Assembly (NCBI RefSeq): GCF_010183535.1
Contig: NC_071331.1
Coordinates: 25,544,001-25,608,000 of the forward strand
DNA from: Caenorhabditis remanei
Taxonomy: Eukaryota; Nematoda; Chromadorea; Rhabditida; Rhabditidae
DNA length: 64,000 nucleotides
Direction: 5' to 3'
The notes under the pieces are model-generated. The model worked only from the letters and a program-made list of their open reading frames with translations. It had not been told where the DNA came from and made no database searches. Shown piece by piece: positions 50,241-60,616 of the stretch (within the stretch, counting starts at the first letter, position 1; each line of letters starts with the position of its first letter). A program made the position numbers and the translations under genes.

Positions 50241-51301
50241 ATGTCGTTGAAGAGAGATGAAGAGGTGGAGCCACAGGCGGTGGCGGAAAAGGCGGTTGTT
50301 GGAGAAAAGGGTATGGATGTTTTTGGATAGATTTTGAGAAACACCTAGTTAGATACGGTATATATTTCTTATTTGGACAGATTTCTCAGCGAGTTATGAC
50401 TGTTTGGGTATAGAAAACCAAACTCAAAAATCTAGGTCACGTATTATATCAACAGATAAGACACAATAAATAGAGCTACAAAGTAAATGCTGTGATGAGA
50501 TTCGCTATCTAATCATGTATGTCATGACCCTCTAGTCTCTAGAAGCTTTTGGTTCTTAGGCCGACAACATTTGGCCAGAAATTAGAATTTGTGGCTTAAA
50601 CAAGGTTTTCTAGGATAATGATTTCAAGCATGCCTATTTTTACACGATACTACGACATGGAAAACGCAATACAACTGACATTCCTTTTTTTAGAAGACGT
50701 TAAGGCCGGACGTAGACGTCGCGCTGGAGGAGGTGCTGGAAAAATGAGGCTGAGAGGAAAGGGGCTCGGCAGTCGTAAGGTCCGCTTGGAGGAAGCCTCT
50801 CTGGACCGTGAGGCTAAGAAGCTGGAAAGGAAACAAATCGCTTTGGCAAAACGAATGAGTCGTTTGGAGATGAAGAAATCTGGAAAACCTTGTGAGAATG
50901 AAGATGGAGCCAAGAAGGCAAAAAGAGGTCGCTCCGTGGAGAAGAAGGAGAAAAAGTCAAGATCCGAGTCAAGATCGAAGAAGGATCGCTCTCAATCTAG
51001 AAAAGAAAAAAAGGAGAAGAAGGCCTCTGGTTTCATCAAACGCCGTCGTGAGATGGGTCGTACCACCTCGGAGTCTTCAGGAATTCTGAAGGTCGAGGTG
51101 TCCATCGAGGAGAAGCTCGCGAAGAAAGAAGCTCGTCAAGCTAAGCGTGAGGCTAAGCAGACAGAGAGACTTCTCAAAAAGGAGGAACGCATCGCCAAGA
51201 AGGCCGCTAAGAATCCATACCGCATCAAAATTCGCCCTGGAAAACTTCTTAAGGCTCCACAGGCGTTCCGTTCGATGCAACGAGCTGCGTGTCGTCGTTA
51301 A
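50241..51301 (+). CDS. Highly basic Lys/Arg/Ser-rich protein, unrecognised
   Basis: Two exons (50241-50310 and 50694-51301), 225 residues. After an acidic N-terminus (KRDEEVEPQ) the protein is dominated by Lys, Arg, Ser and Glu: a GRRRRAGGGAGK patch, a long charged helix (LDREAKKLERKQ), an RS/SR-like stretch (RSESRSKKDRSQSRK) and a second charged helix (KKEARQAKREAKQTERLLKK). The C-terminus is RSMQRAACRR. It looks nuclear, RNA- or chromatin-associated, or a coiled coil; no domain is recognised. The ATG at 50241 follows a TTTCAG acceptor at 50235. An alternative in-frame first exon (ATG at 50164, ending 50185) would add nine residues (MPIAKVFFG). The plus-strand gene abuts the minus-strand family that begins at 51882. 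Confidence 0.7.
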
Positions 51302-51333
51302 GCTGATCGTATTCAATGAGAAGAAACTTCTGG

Positions 51334-51339
51334 AATAAA
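51334..51339 (+). terminator. AATAAA polyadenylation signal of the basic-protein gene
   Basis: AATAAA 33 bases after the stop codon. Confidence 0.65.
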
Positions 51340-51881
51340 AAACGAGATATCGTCATAAATATTGGAAAAATTGAATGTGGTAGAAGAGATGATATAATGT
51401 TGGATGTTTTCTGAAATTCTGATGTCTCTGGAAGTTTCTGTGTTAATAAAAAATGGTCATTATTGGAGTATATTTATTAGAAAAGGTTGGAAAAATAAGT
51501 TTTTTTAATGGAACATGTAGGAAAATAAAAAGTGTCGCAGAATAACCAAAATGATAACGTTTTAATAGTGACAAGATTTTGATTGCTCTCATAGCTCTTA
51601 ATATCTTTACTATTAACAAACGGGTGGTGTAGAAAAGGAGGTTTAGTCGCCGGTAGGCGACGTGAACCGACTGGTTGGTCAAAAATAAGAAAGCGACCAT
51701 CACAGTGAACTTCAAGTAAGAGATACTGCAACATTGAGTATTTCAGGACAAAGATTAGAGAATCGGTTCAACTTTAAAATGTTGGTTTGGAATATTTGAA
51801 GGTGAAGGAAACATTTGAATGAAATTAGGTTCAATGGAAATTTTTGGTAGATAACTTTGGAAATGCCGAATTTAGCCAGTG
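51340..51881. other. Convergent intergenic gap
   Basis: Lies between the basic-protein gene and the first member of the tandem family. AT-rich, no gene or repeat recognised. Confidence 0.4.
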
Positions 51882-53018
51882 TCATTCCCAGTATGATTGT
51901 TGATGTTCCTCATCCTCTTTTTCCCGTTTCTCCCGCAAGGCATCCAATTCCATTTGTTGTTTTTTCAACCCCTCTCGCATCAGTTCGATCTCGAACTTGT
52001 TGTCAACCAACGTGGGCTCCAAATTGCACTGACTTGACACATTGTTAGTCTTTTCCACTTTTTTATAAAACAATGGCCCATTTCTTGTCATCGATTGCAA
52101 CAAGTGATAATCCATATCGTATTTCATCGACAATGCTTTCTCCCGCTCTTGTTGAGTCAAATTGGGAAACGTTTTATAGTAATGGGTTAGTAGGTCTTTC
52201 GCAGTTTCTACCACCAGAAAAGTACTATTTTCGATTTTACGAACATCCACATTCAACTGTTTGCTCATTGACATCACCAGATCCCAAAGAGTCGAGAGAG
52301 CACAGTAGCCACGGAACGCGATTTCTTTACGTTCGACGACGTGCTCATCCAAGTTGTATTGAGAGTAACGGAAGAACGTTTCGTAATGACGAGCCATCAA
52401 TTTGACTTGGTTGTCGAATGCCTAAAAATCAAATAGTTACAGAGGTCGCTCGTTTCTGAAACCACTTACTTCCACAACATCTTTTACGTTTGTACCTCGA
52501 GAAGACTCGATCACGACCGGTTTATAGCTCTCTGCAACTTTCTTTGCTGCACTGTGAATGTTATCCACAGTTTCTTGATATTTTTTGGTGATTCTCTCCA
52601 GTTCCGCTTCAACTGCTGACAAGTGTCCTCCTCTGTCCTGAAAAGATGTAGTTCAGTGCAAAAATTGATCTTCATTTCCAAATCTCACCGTCAACAACTT
52701 TTCAGCACCAAAGCGGTACTTGTTCAAACCATGAAACGGAATGTGTCGACTCTGTTGTTCTGGAAAGACATGACCGTCCCAACGACCCTCTCGACACATA
52801 CGCGATTGGTACCCATAGTCCGGCGGTGTGTCAAAAGTCATTGTCTTGTACATAGACGTTAGAAGAGCATTTGCTTCCTTGAATTTGGTATTCCCTTTGG
52901 GTCGAACCTTTTCTTCTTCCTCTTCTTCTTCTTCTTCTTCGTCTTCCTCAATCAATGGTTCGCAATTCTCATCCAGAGTGCGTCTCCGACGATAAAAACG
53001 AGTTAAAGTGTTTCCCAT
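51882..53018 (-). CDS. Tandem Met-Gly family member 1 (345 aa)
   Basis: Exons 53018-52689, 52637-52470 and 52421-51882, all phase 0. The longest member. MGNTLTRF fits the myristoylation pattern (Gly2, Thr6) and is followed by RFYRRRR, a basic patch that can hold a myristoylated protein at a membrane. A run of about a dozen Glu follows near residue 25-37, encoded by a GAA-type microsatellite. Exon 2 is helical (VEAELERITKKYQE). Exon 3 has the family signature (YETFFRYS, LDEHV, RKEIAFRGY) and ends in a charged coiled-coil tail (QQMELDALREKREKEDEE). The 55-residue segment in exon 1 with RWDGHVFPEQQ is not shared with other members. No known domain; function unknown. Confidence 0.8.
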
Positions 53019-54108
53019 TAGTGGACGAAAAAAGAGAAATGAAAAGAAATAGAGACTGAGCTAGAAGATATCCCGTCCTCAGACAATAACAAGAAATACA
53101 GCATTTTTCGAAAAGATGGAGACGCCGCCTCTTATAGAATAACAAGACCTGTCTGGGAAAACAAAACGAAAGCATATTCAAAACGAGTCATACAGAGACA
53201 GTGCTGAAAAACAAGGAGTACGGTAGGTTGAGTCGCGTTGAATCAAGAAAAAACTCACAGACAAGAAGAATACTGAGCGGAGAATAGTGTATTTTAAAAA
53301 CACTGAAAATCTTTGAATTGGATAGTGTGGTAAGTTTTAACAACTGACAGCCAAGATACTCGACCAAACTTATAGTGCTGTGAGCCCCTTTATGTCAGTT
53401 TTCTTAGCGCGAAATTTACTTTTGAATTGGTGAATTGACGTTGGACTTGAACATCGATTTTCATTCAATTAGATAATTGCAAGCATCTAGTTCACTGTTT
53501 CGTTTTTCAAATCACCAAATTTCTGGGACACGAGAAGCTCAGACAAATTGGGTAGTTTTTAACTAAACATGGACTTGTCAAAATCAAACAACTAATTACT
53601 CGATCTATTTCAATCTTTGTCATTTAATTAAACCGTAGTTCTTGTAGATTTTCCAATTAAACCGTAGTTCTCAAATACCATAAAACATGTAATAGAGACG
53701 CACCGAGTGGTGCCTGTTCGCAGCAGTATATCTCGGTAAAAGAAATATCAAAAAGTTGATAACCAATAAAATATAGCTTAATATTCAAAGATTTTTTTTT
53801 CAGTTGAGAAATTTTTTATATCTTCAAAGACAGCCGAGGTAGGATGGTCCAAATTCCCTAATGCTAGCGGGTGCGCCTCTATTTCCCCGCAACTACAATA
53901 GTGACTCGAGATTTTTACAACAGTTAGCAAGCGGTAGACTTCACTTGTCACACTTTATTGGAAAAGATAACGATACATTAGAGTTACAGCAAAAGAGATA
54001 GAAGGGGTACAATGACAGTAGCGATAGATTCGTTGAAAATTGGATAAAATAGGACAGTGAAATAAACTAGAGTAATTGAGTGGTGATCAAGTGTTATCTG
54101 AATCAGAT
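53019..54108. other. Gap between family members 1 and 2
   Basis: Contains promoter sequence of member 1, a foldback element at 53676-53886 and, from about 53888, the 3' flank that is duplicated behind member 3 (near 55128). No further gene seen. Confidence 0.45.
53676..53886. repeat. Foldback element (TACCGTAAAACCTG family), copy 3
   Basis: ACCATAAAACATGTAATAGA at the left end and GTGCGCCTCTATTTCC at the right; the interior shares GCAGTATATCTCGGTAAAAG and CTTCAAAGACAGCCGAGGTA with the other copies. The ends are eroded. Confidence 0.55.
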
Positions 54109-54921
54109 TTATTTAATATATCTGAGACGATTCTGTCTGTCGAACGACTTTACGACGTGATCCAAGAGGTCAGTCGAATACACGATCTGCTTGTCAATCA
54201 TCTTTTTGACCTCGTCGAATTGCGGAGCACGATCATCCAGCAAGTTCTCGTAACAGAACTTGAGGAACAGCACGTCTTTGAACCCTTTGCAAGCCATGTC
54301 TTTGCGATACTGTACAAGGTGATCGACTTTGTAGGCCGACTCGCGGAGGAATGTATCATAGTGTCTGATGACTTCGTCAAGACCAATGCGGAATAGCTCA
54401 AATAATTATGGACCTATTCACAAGGTAGCAAAAAAAGCAAAAAACTATTTTTTGCTAGTAGTAAAAATAGTTTTTTGCTTTTTTTGCTACCTTGATAATA
54501 GGTCGAGAATAGGTCCATTATGGATAGTTTTTAAGGGAACTTTAACTGTTTAACTTACGAGCATATTGTTGTTGATACTTTTTCCATCCTCATAACGTGC
54601 TTTTATTTCGTTAAATGTCACAACGAACTTTTGAACCGCTTCGCAAATGTCGGAAGCAGCTTTGCTATACTTGAGAAATACGTAGTCGTCGGTTGGAGCC
54701 ACAGGCAATCGACCAGCGGGTGCCTGTAGATTTATCTCTGGATCAGAAGGATGAGATCAACTCACTTCCATCATTTCTTTCAGGGGACGCGGGATTTTAA
54801 ATTTCGGTCCGGGTTTCGGTACGGGACCAGTTGTCTTTGGAAGCGTAACCTGAGTGGTGTTTTCCAATTTAAGCTGTTCTTCTTCTGCCTTCGTACGGCG
54901 AGACGATTGAGATTGACCCAT
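54109..54921 (-). CDS. Tandem Met-Gly family member 2 (202 aa)
   Basis: Exons 54921-54766, 54723-54559 and 54396-54109. N-terminus MGQSQSSRRTK: Gly2 with Ser6, then a basic pair, so probably myristoylated with a basic second signal. A Pro/Lys linker (PVPKPGPKFKIPRP) leads to exon 2 (APAGRLPVAPTDDYVFLKYS, then a helix) and exon 3 (HYDTFLRESAYKVD, RKDMACKGF, ending in DLLDHVVKSFDRQN). It is the sister of member 3, with about 80% identity in the last exon (76 of 95 by eye). Intron 2 (54397-54558) is three times longer than in the sister because of an inverted-repeat insertion. Confidence 0.82.
54409..54524. mobile_element. Inverted-repeat insertion in intron 2 of family member 2
   Basis: CAAGGTAGCAAAAAAAGC at 54421 and its exact complement GCTTTTTTTGCTACCTTG ending at 54494 form a 32-bp perfect inverted repeat around a 10-base loop. 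Outside these, TTATGGACCTATT and AATAGGTCCATTA also pair. The sister gene has a plain 50-base intron here, so the insertion followed the gene duplication. Confidence 0.65.
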
Positions 54922-55036
54922 GGTTGAGAGAAGTATGAAGAATGAAAGATGTGTTGGTGGAGATATATGGGCGGTGCCAATAGATATCTTATGTGGCCAA
55001 TCAACGAAAAGACTTCAGCTCTGAAAGATACTGTAG

Positions 55037-55065
55037 CATGTTATTGAGAATGGCGCCATAGACAG
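55037..55065. promoter_or_regulatory. Shared upstream element, family member 2
   Basis: CATGTTATTGAGAATGGCGC then CATAGACAG, upstream of the minus-strand start at 54921. A variant of the element described in the findings. Confidence 0.5.
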
Positions 55066-55335
55066 TTGTCGAGACTATGAGGTTAGTCTGTTATGAAACG
55101 GGCGGTTTCGAATATACTACTACCCTTAGCAACAATAGTGACTTGAGATTTTGACAACAGTTAGCAGACGGTAGACTTCACTTGTCACACTTTATTGGAA
55201 AAGATAACGAAACATTACAATTACAGCAAATGGGATAGAAGGGGTACAATGACAGTAGCGATGGATGTGATTAAACAGGGACAGTGAAATAAACTAGAGT
55301 AATTGAGTGGTGACCAAATGTTATCTGAATCAGAT

Positions 55336-56036
55336 TTATTTATTATATCTGTGGAGATTCTGCCTGTCGAACGACTTTACGACGTGATCCAAGAGGTCAG
55401 TCGAATAAAGTATCTGCTTGTCGATCATCTCTTTGACTTCGTCGAATTGCGGAGGACGAGCATCCAGCATCTTCTCGTAAGAGAACTTGAAGAACAGCAA
55501 GTCCGTGAACCCTTTGCAACTCATGTCCTTGCGGTACTGTACAAGTTGATCAACTTTGTAGGCCGACTCGCGGAGGAATGTATCATAGTGTCTGTGGACT
55601 TCTTCCAGATCAATGCGGAAAACCTCAAATAATTATGGTTCATATTTGGGGGAACTTGAATTATGTAACTTACGAGCATATTGTTGTTGATCGGTTTTCC
55701 ATCCTCATAACGTGCTTTCATCTCGTTAAATGTCACAACAAGTTTTTGAAGCGCGTCGCAAATGTCGGAAGCAGCTTTGCTATACTTGAGAAATACGTAT
55801 TCGTCGGTTGGAGCCACATACAATCGACCAGCGGGTGCCTGTAGATTTGTGTATGGGTCACGCGGATAACAAGAACTCACTTTCATCATTTGTTTCAAGG
55901 GAGGCGAAACTTTAAATTTTGGCGCGGGTTTCGACACGGGACCAGTTGCCTTTAGAGGCAGAGTTTGAGTGGTGTTTTGCAATTTGAACTGTTCTTGTTC
56001 TGCCTTTGTACGGCGAGACGATTGGGACTGACCCAT
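55336..56036 (-). CDS. Tandem Met-Gly family member 3 (202 aa)
   Basis: Exons 56036-55881, 55838-55674 and 55623-55336, same lengths as member 2 exon by exon (156, 165 and 288 bases). MGQSQSSRRTK is identical to its sister. Differences cluster in the linker (PVSKPAPKFKVSPP) and late in exon 3 (FFKFSYEKMLDARPP). The exon 3 acceptor is a weak TTATTTGAG, shared by both sisters. The duplicated unit includes about 200 bases of 3' flank (GGTAGACTTCACTTGTCACA) and the region just upstream of the ATG (GAGAGAAGTATGAAGAATGA). Confidence 0.82.
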
Positions 56037-56167
56037 GGTTGAGAGAAGTATGAAGAATGAAAGATGTGTTGGTGGAGATATATGGGCGGGGTCGATAGAT
56101 ATCTTATGTGGCCATTCAGCGAGAAGACTCCAGTTCTGAAAGATTCGTTCGCAAGTGATACTGTAGC

Positions 56168-56195
56168 ATGTTATTGAGAATGGCGCCCTAGACAG
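56168..56195. promoter_or_regulatory. Shared upstream element, family member 3
   Basis: CATGTTATTGAGAATGGCGC then CCTAGACAG, about 130 bases before the start at 56036. Confidence 0.5.
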
Positions 56196-57075
56196 CCATC
56201 GAGACTGTGAAAAACAAGAAAAGAAAAAAAAACACCTTAGTAGACTGACTTGTTATTCGCACATTTTGACTTTTTGGTTCTCTCTCTCTCTCTCTTCAGT
56301 TGACGACGGGAATGGTCTTCCCCCAAGAGCCTTCGACATATGGAATACAGAAAAACTAGAAATTTCAGACAATCGGAACATGCATCATAGCTTTCTCAGA
56401 ATCTGAAAATTGTCAAAGAAGGAAAAGAAACATATTCGATACTCAGCCCCTCCATCACGCAAGAATACGAAAACTGTAAAAACTTCATAATTCGAATTTC
56501 CGGTAATTGGATGTAGCCTCCCAGGATTGTGTTATCCTGTAGCTTCTATGATAGCTTTCTGTGATTCTAGAAATTGTCTCAACAGCACATACCGGGTGCA
56601 TCAAAAACAATATGATGCTATCCGCAATGATGCGCTAGGCAAAAGTTTGAGAAAATTAGCTTTAGCTCGGAGATTGGTCGCTTTAACTGAAGTTAACTGA
56701 ATTTGTTCGGCATTAGATCGGACCTAGAACACAAATTAAGGATCTGTCGGCTATTGGACAAAAGTTGACCGTTTCTTGAATACCGGTCTTGTCGAGAATA
56801 TGACCAACCTCCGAAATGAAACTACCGGTTATGAGCAAGGAGTATCCATATCTTACAATTAGATAAAGTTATTGTCAACATCTTCGTGACTGTCTAAGAA
56901 AAAGTGTTTCATTCAGAAATGTGAAAAATTCAGCCCTTTTCATTAAATATTGAAATTACTATGATTCTAAATGTCTTCTCAGATTTCGATTTATTTTAGT
57001 ATGAATTCAGTAATGATAAAAATCAATCGACACATATTATGTATATCGACAACCATATAAGTCAATACAAAAACA
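56196..57075. other. Gap between family members 3 and 4
   Basis: No gene seen. A CT-dinucleotide stretch near 56279-56296 resembles one near 60506-60522. The rest is unstructured AT-rich DNA. Confidence 0.4.
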
Positions 57076-57762
57076 CTACTCAATAGCCACTCGAAACTTC
57101 GCTTTCTGAACATGTTCCCACAATCCATTTCCATGTTTGATCTGTGATTTGATCTTCCTTCTAATTTCATTGAACCATGGCTTCTTTTTCTTCAGCAACA
57201 CTTCCACCTCCTTCTTCATAACGTACAACGCCTTGTACCCTTCTGAAGCCATGTCTTTTCGACTCTGCGCGAACTGATCCACGTTGAATGCTGACAGACG
57301 GAGGAAGTCTTCGTAGTGTTTAGCGAGACGATCGATAAATATGCAGAGGATCTGAAAAAGGTGTGAGAACTTGTGAGTAATTAAAGCTGTGTAGTCATAC
57401 GGTGAAGGCGTTGCCGATTTCATTGTTGCTTTCTTTGTGACATTCCTCAAGCTTATTCAGCTTTTCAGTAAGACGATTAGCGTTGGCAAAGATTTCTCTT
57501 GCAGCACGTGTGTACTCGACAAGCACGTAGTCGTCGTCTGGAATGAGAGGCAGCCGACCGGCGGGGACCTTGAAATCCTTATATAACATTATAGGAAAGA
57601 AAAAAACCTTACCCTTATCAACTCGGCCATACTAGGTGGGTAGACAACGTGTTGAGGAGGACGTGGAGGGGGAGGCACAATCGGAAATTTGATAATAGGC
57701 ACCATCTCGATTCCCTCTTCGGAAGAGGTTTCCGACTTGAACAGGCTTAAACACTGACCCAT
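57076..57762 (-). CDS. Tandem Met-Gly family member 4 (197 aa)
   Basis: Exons 57762-57613, 57568-57401 and 57351-57076. N-terminus MGQCLSLFKS: Gly2, Ser6 for myristoylation and Cys4 as a likely palmitoylation site. A proline-rich linker (IVPPPPRPPQ) could bind SH3 or WW domains. Exon 2 is VPAGRLPLIPDDDYVLVEYT plus a helix; exon 3 has HYEDFLRLSAFNVD, RKDMASEGY and a very basic segment (VLLKKKKPWFNEIRRKIK). The exon 2 acceptor reads GATTTCAAG, weaker than usual. Confidence 0.8.
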
Positions 57763-58009
57763 GCCTGTAAAGAATAGAAAATAAATTTTTTAGTAGAAAA
57801 AGGAACTTCGAACGAGAAGGAATTACTTAGGGTACTGTAGTAGTCCGAGGTCCTGCAAGGAGACTCACGACTGTCAGTGTCTGAGACAGGACTTGTTATT
57901 CCTTATGGACTCTCACTCCATTATGCTTGTCTTAGACCGAAGGGATACGGTAAGAATTTCGAAGATTTTGTTCCGTGTGGCGAGTCATCGGAACTGACAA
58001 AAACAGGAC

Positions 58010-58040
58010 GATGTTATTCAAAATGGAGACCTAGACAGTC
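58010..58040. promoter_or_regulatory. Shared upstream element, family member 4 (first copy)
   Basis: GATGTTATTCAAAATGGAGA then CCTAGACAGTC. The best match to the consensus, about 250 bases upstream of the start at 57762. Confidence 0.5.
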
Positions 58041-58240
58041 GAAAGCAGAAAAACATGAGAGCATTCTGAGATTCACAGAATTCATAGACGGTGACCGTCA
58101 AAACAAGATACTATTGTGAAAAAACAGAAAATGAAGGCCGAGTCATGGACAAGAGAGATACTGTAAGAATTGAAGTATGTTATTGTCAATATTTGAAGGT
58201 CTGTCTAAGACGTGTTTTATCTTGTCGTGGATCGAATGAC

Positions 58241-58273
58241 GAGGTTATTCGAAATCGGAAGCTAAACAGACAG
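58241..58273. promoter_or_regulatory. Shared upstream element, family member 4 (second copy)
   Basis: GAGGTTATTCGAAATCGGAA then GCTAAACAGACAG. Confidence 0.45.
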
Positions 58274-58643
58274 CCGTTTCAAAAACAGAACGATGGAAAC
58301 CCATATACGAGGCTCAGCTACTCCATTAGATTTACCTTAGCTTCTACCGCACTCTTGAAACTTTTTATGAGTAAAGTACGATAAAAAGCCGCCGTAAATC
58401 GAAATTCCGTAACAAGACCCTCACCTCGTCCTCGAGCCTGAACTTTGAGCGAGCGGTCATTTACCGGCGAACGGGTAATAGCTGAGATATAAAATCCATT
58501 GGAATCATCCACTGTAGTCAAAGCATTGTTTCAGAATGTTCATTGCAATCGAAATGTTTTATTAAAAAAGTGAAAAAGTTATATATAGATAGATATAGAT
58601 TAGTGTGAAGACAGTTGAAAAAACATGAGCTGATCCATGGATC

Positions 58644-59237
58644 CTAAAAATCATGAAACAACTTCTGAGTAACAGTAAACTGATGGTCGATTCTTTTTTT
58701 GAGATCTTCAACAATGAAGACATTCCCCTTCGCCAAGACTTTCATTGCCTCCTTCATAAGGAACCAGTGCTGGTATCCATCACAAGCCTTATCCTTCCGC
58801 ACTTGCACATATTCGTCGATTGCGTAGTCCGAAAGACGCAGGAACCTAGCGTAGAGTTCGCCGATTTCCTTCAGCGCCTTGCAGAATGCCTAGAATAATT
58901 ATGGATTGTACATAATTTGCAGTATTTGTAACTTACGCGAGTAGGTTTTTTAATCGATTTTCCGTCTTTTTGAAGTTTGTCAATTTCCTCCAATTTATCA
59001 TAAAGTCCGTTAACAGTGTTGAAGAGGTCGTTTATAGCTGCCATGTATTTGATGTCGATTGCACCTGAATCCTCCGGAATGAGCTGACCAGCAGGTGCCT
59101 TAATATATAAGTGTAGAGTAAAATCACAACAAAAAAATACAACTCACAAGTATCAACTCAGTCATTTGAGTTGGGAAAAATTGTTCGTTGTGAGGAAGAT
59201 AAGGAAGCGGAGAAGGCTTGCAGAGGCACTGACCCAT
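58644..59237 (-). CDS. Tandem Met-Gly family member 5 (165 aa)
   Basis: Exons 59237-59148, 59098-58937 and 58889-58644. MGQCLCKPS has Gly2 with two cysteines (4 and 6), a dual-acylation-type start. The linker is short (30-residue exon 1). Exon 2 begins APAGQLIPED and continues as a helix (LYDKLEEIDKLQKDGKS). Exon 3 has LYARFLRLSDYAID and VQVRKDKACDGYQHWFLMKE. Sister of member 6: 39 of 54 residues identical by eye in exon 2, with identical exon 2 and 3 lengths. Confidence 0.8.
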
Positions 59238-59343
59238 TTCTGGAAAATGGATGAAGAGTGATGCTCGATTTAGAATAAAGATTTGATGTAGGAAATCGTC
59301 TAAGAGAAGGATACTGTTTTTTGAAATGGGTCAAAAACAAGAT

Positions 59344-59375
59344 GATGTTATTCGAATTGGAGCGAAAGACTGTCT
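59344..59375. promoter_or_regulatory. Shared upstream element, family member 5 (first copy)
   Basis: GATGTTATTCGAATTGGAGC then GAAAGACTGTC, about 110 bases upstream of the start at 59237. Confidence 0.5.
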
Positions 59376-59486
59376 CTGAAAAACACACGGAGGAACAAAT
59401 ACATTACTGTAAGACTTACTAAAAACATACTCTCAGCGGATCTCTCTTCAGAAAACGAAATAGACTCCGCCCAGAATATACAGGAC

Positions 59487-59521
59487 GATGTTATTTGATA
59501 TCGCGAGCAAGATAGACAGTC
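59487..59521. promoter_or_regulatory. Shared upstream element, family member 5 (second copy)
   Basis: GATGTTATTTGATATCGCGA then GCAAGATAGACAGTC. Confidence 0.45.
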
Positions 59522-59732
59522 GTGTCGAAAACAGAAGGACTCAGCTACTCCATTAGAGATAGCTTAGAAGACTGGAAAACATCTACTGGAATCAATGAAT
59601 TGCTTCAAAATGTTTATTGCAGTGGAAAAGTTTTATTTAAAAAACAAAACAAAACGCTTTATATATAGGTTGGCATAGAGTAGTGTAAAGACTGCTGAGG
59701 AATCGGAGGAATGAATTGCGGATCCACGGACC

Positions 59733-60328
59733 CTAAAGTTTATGGAACAACTTCTGAGCAACACCGAACTGGTGGTCGACACTTCCTTTGAGACCTTCAA
59801 CATCGAACGGTTTCTCCTTCTCCAAGGTTTTCATTTCCTCCTTCATAACGAACCAGTGTATGTATCCGCCACAAGCCTCATCCTTCCGCACTTGCACAAA
59901 TTCATCGATTTTGAAGTCCGACAGACGAAGGAACGTATCGTAGAACTTGCCGATTACCTTGAGAGCCTTGAGGAATGCCTAAAATAACTATGGATTTTAC
60001 ATATTTTGAAGTACTTGTAACTCACACGAATAGGTTTTTCAATCGATTTTCCGTCTTTTTGCAATTTGTCAACTTCTTCCAATTTGACATAAAGCCCATT
60101 GACAGTGTTAAAGAGGTCGTTTATAGCACCAATATATAGAAATTTGATTCCACTTGACTCCTCCGGAACGATCTGACCAGCAGATGCCTTAATATATAAG
60201 TGTAGAGTAAAATCACAACAAAAATCACTCACTCGCATCAGCTCAATTGTTTTAGTTGTAAACAATTGTTCGTCGAGTGGATGATAAGGATCCGAAGCGG
60301 TAGAAGACTTGCAGAGGCATTGACCCAT
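59733..60328 (-). CDS. Tandem Met-Gly family member 6 (167 aa)
   Basis: Exons 60328-60233, 60187-60026 and 59978-59733. MGQCLCKSS start with Cys4 and Cys6. Exon 2 is ASAGQIVPEESSG plus the helix LYVKLEEVDKLQKDGKS. Exon 3 has FYDTFLRLSDFKID, VQVRKDEACGGYIHWFVMKE and ends HKL. The frame is open for 22 codons upstream of the chosen ATG, but the Met-Gly start is conserved across all eight genes and decides the call. Acceptors ATATTAAG (exon 2) and TATTTTAG (exon 3) are shared with member 5. Confidence 0.8.
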
Positions 60329-60431
60329 GGCTGAAAAATGGATGAAGAATGAATCTTTTGTGTAGGAAAAGTATGGGCGGATCCAAGATAACACTGTCTA
60401 TGAGATGGTTTTCGAAATGGCTCAAAAACAA

Positions 60432-60460
60432 GATGGTGTTATTCAAAGCCCACGACTGTC
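60432..60460. promoter_or_regulatory. Shared upstream element, family member 6 (first copy)
   Basis: GATGGTGTTATTCAAAGCCC then ACGACTGTC, about 100 bases upstream of the start at 60328. Confidence 0.4.
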
Positions 60461-60585
60461 TTAGAATCTCAGTGGACAGACGGCTTGTTATTTTGATTTT
60501 TGGGCTCTCTCCCTCTTCAGAAGACGATCGGAGTAGGCTCCGCCCAGGAATGTCCCATCTTGTGGTGTTTTTCTGAATATCGGAA

Positions 60586-60616
60586 GATGTTATTCGAAAC
60601 GGTGTGAGAGACAGTC
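60586..60616. promoter_or_regulatory. Shared upstream element, family member 6 (second copy)
   Basis: GATGTTATTCGAAACGGTGT then GAGAGACAGTC. Confidence 0.5.

Larger units (their letters stand above)
57763..58643. other. Gap between family members 4 and 5
   Basis: Contains two copies of the shared upstream element and a duplicated stretch (GACAAGAGAGATACTGTAAG at about 58149) that recurs near 62059. A minus-strand open frame at 58318-58521 has no start or splice context. Confidence 0.45.

Noticed and set aside
54076..55632. Plus-strand frames starting MSGDQ over members 2 and 3
   Set aside because: They mirror each other only because the minus-strand genes are duplicates; the minus frames have conserved exon structure and better composition.
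58318..58521. Minus-strand frame containing SPVNDRSLKVQARGRGEG
   Set aside because: Looks protein-like but has no good start or splice sites and sits in a repeat-rich cluster gap; probably part of a dispersed repeat.
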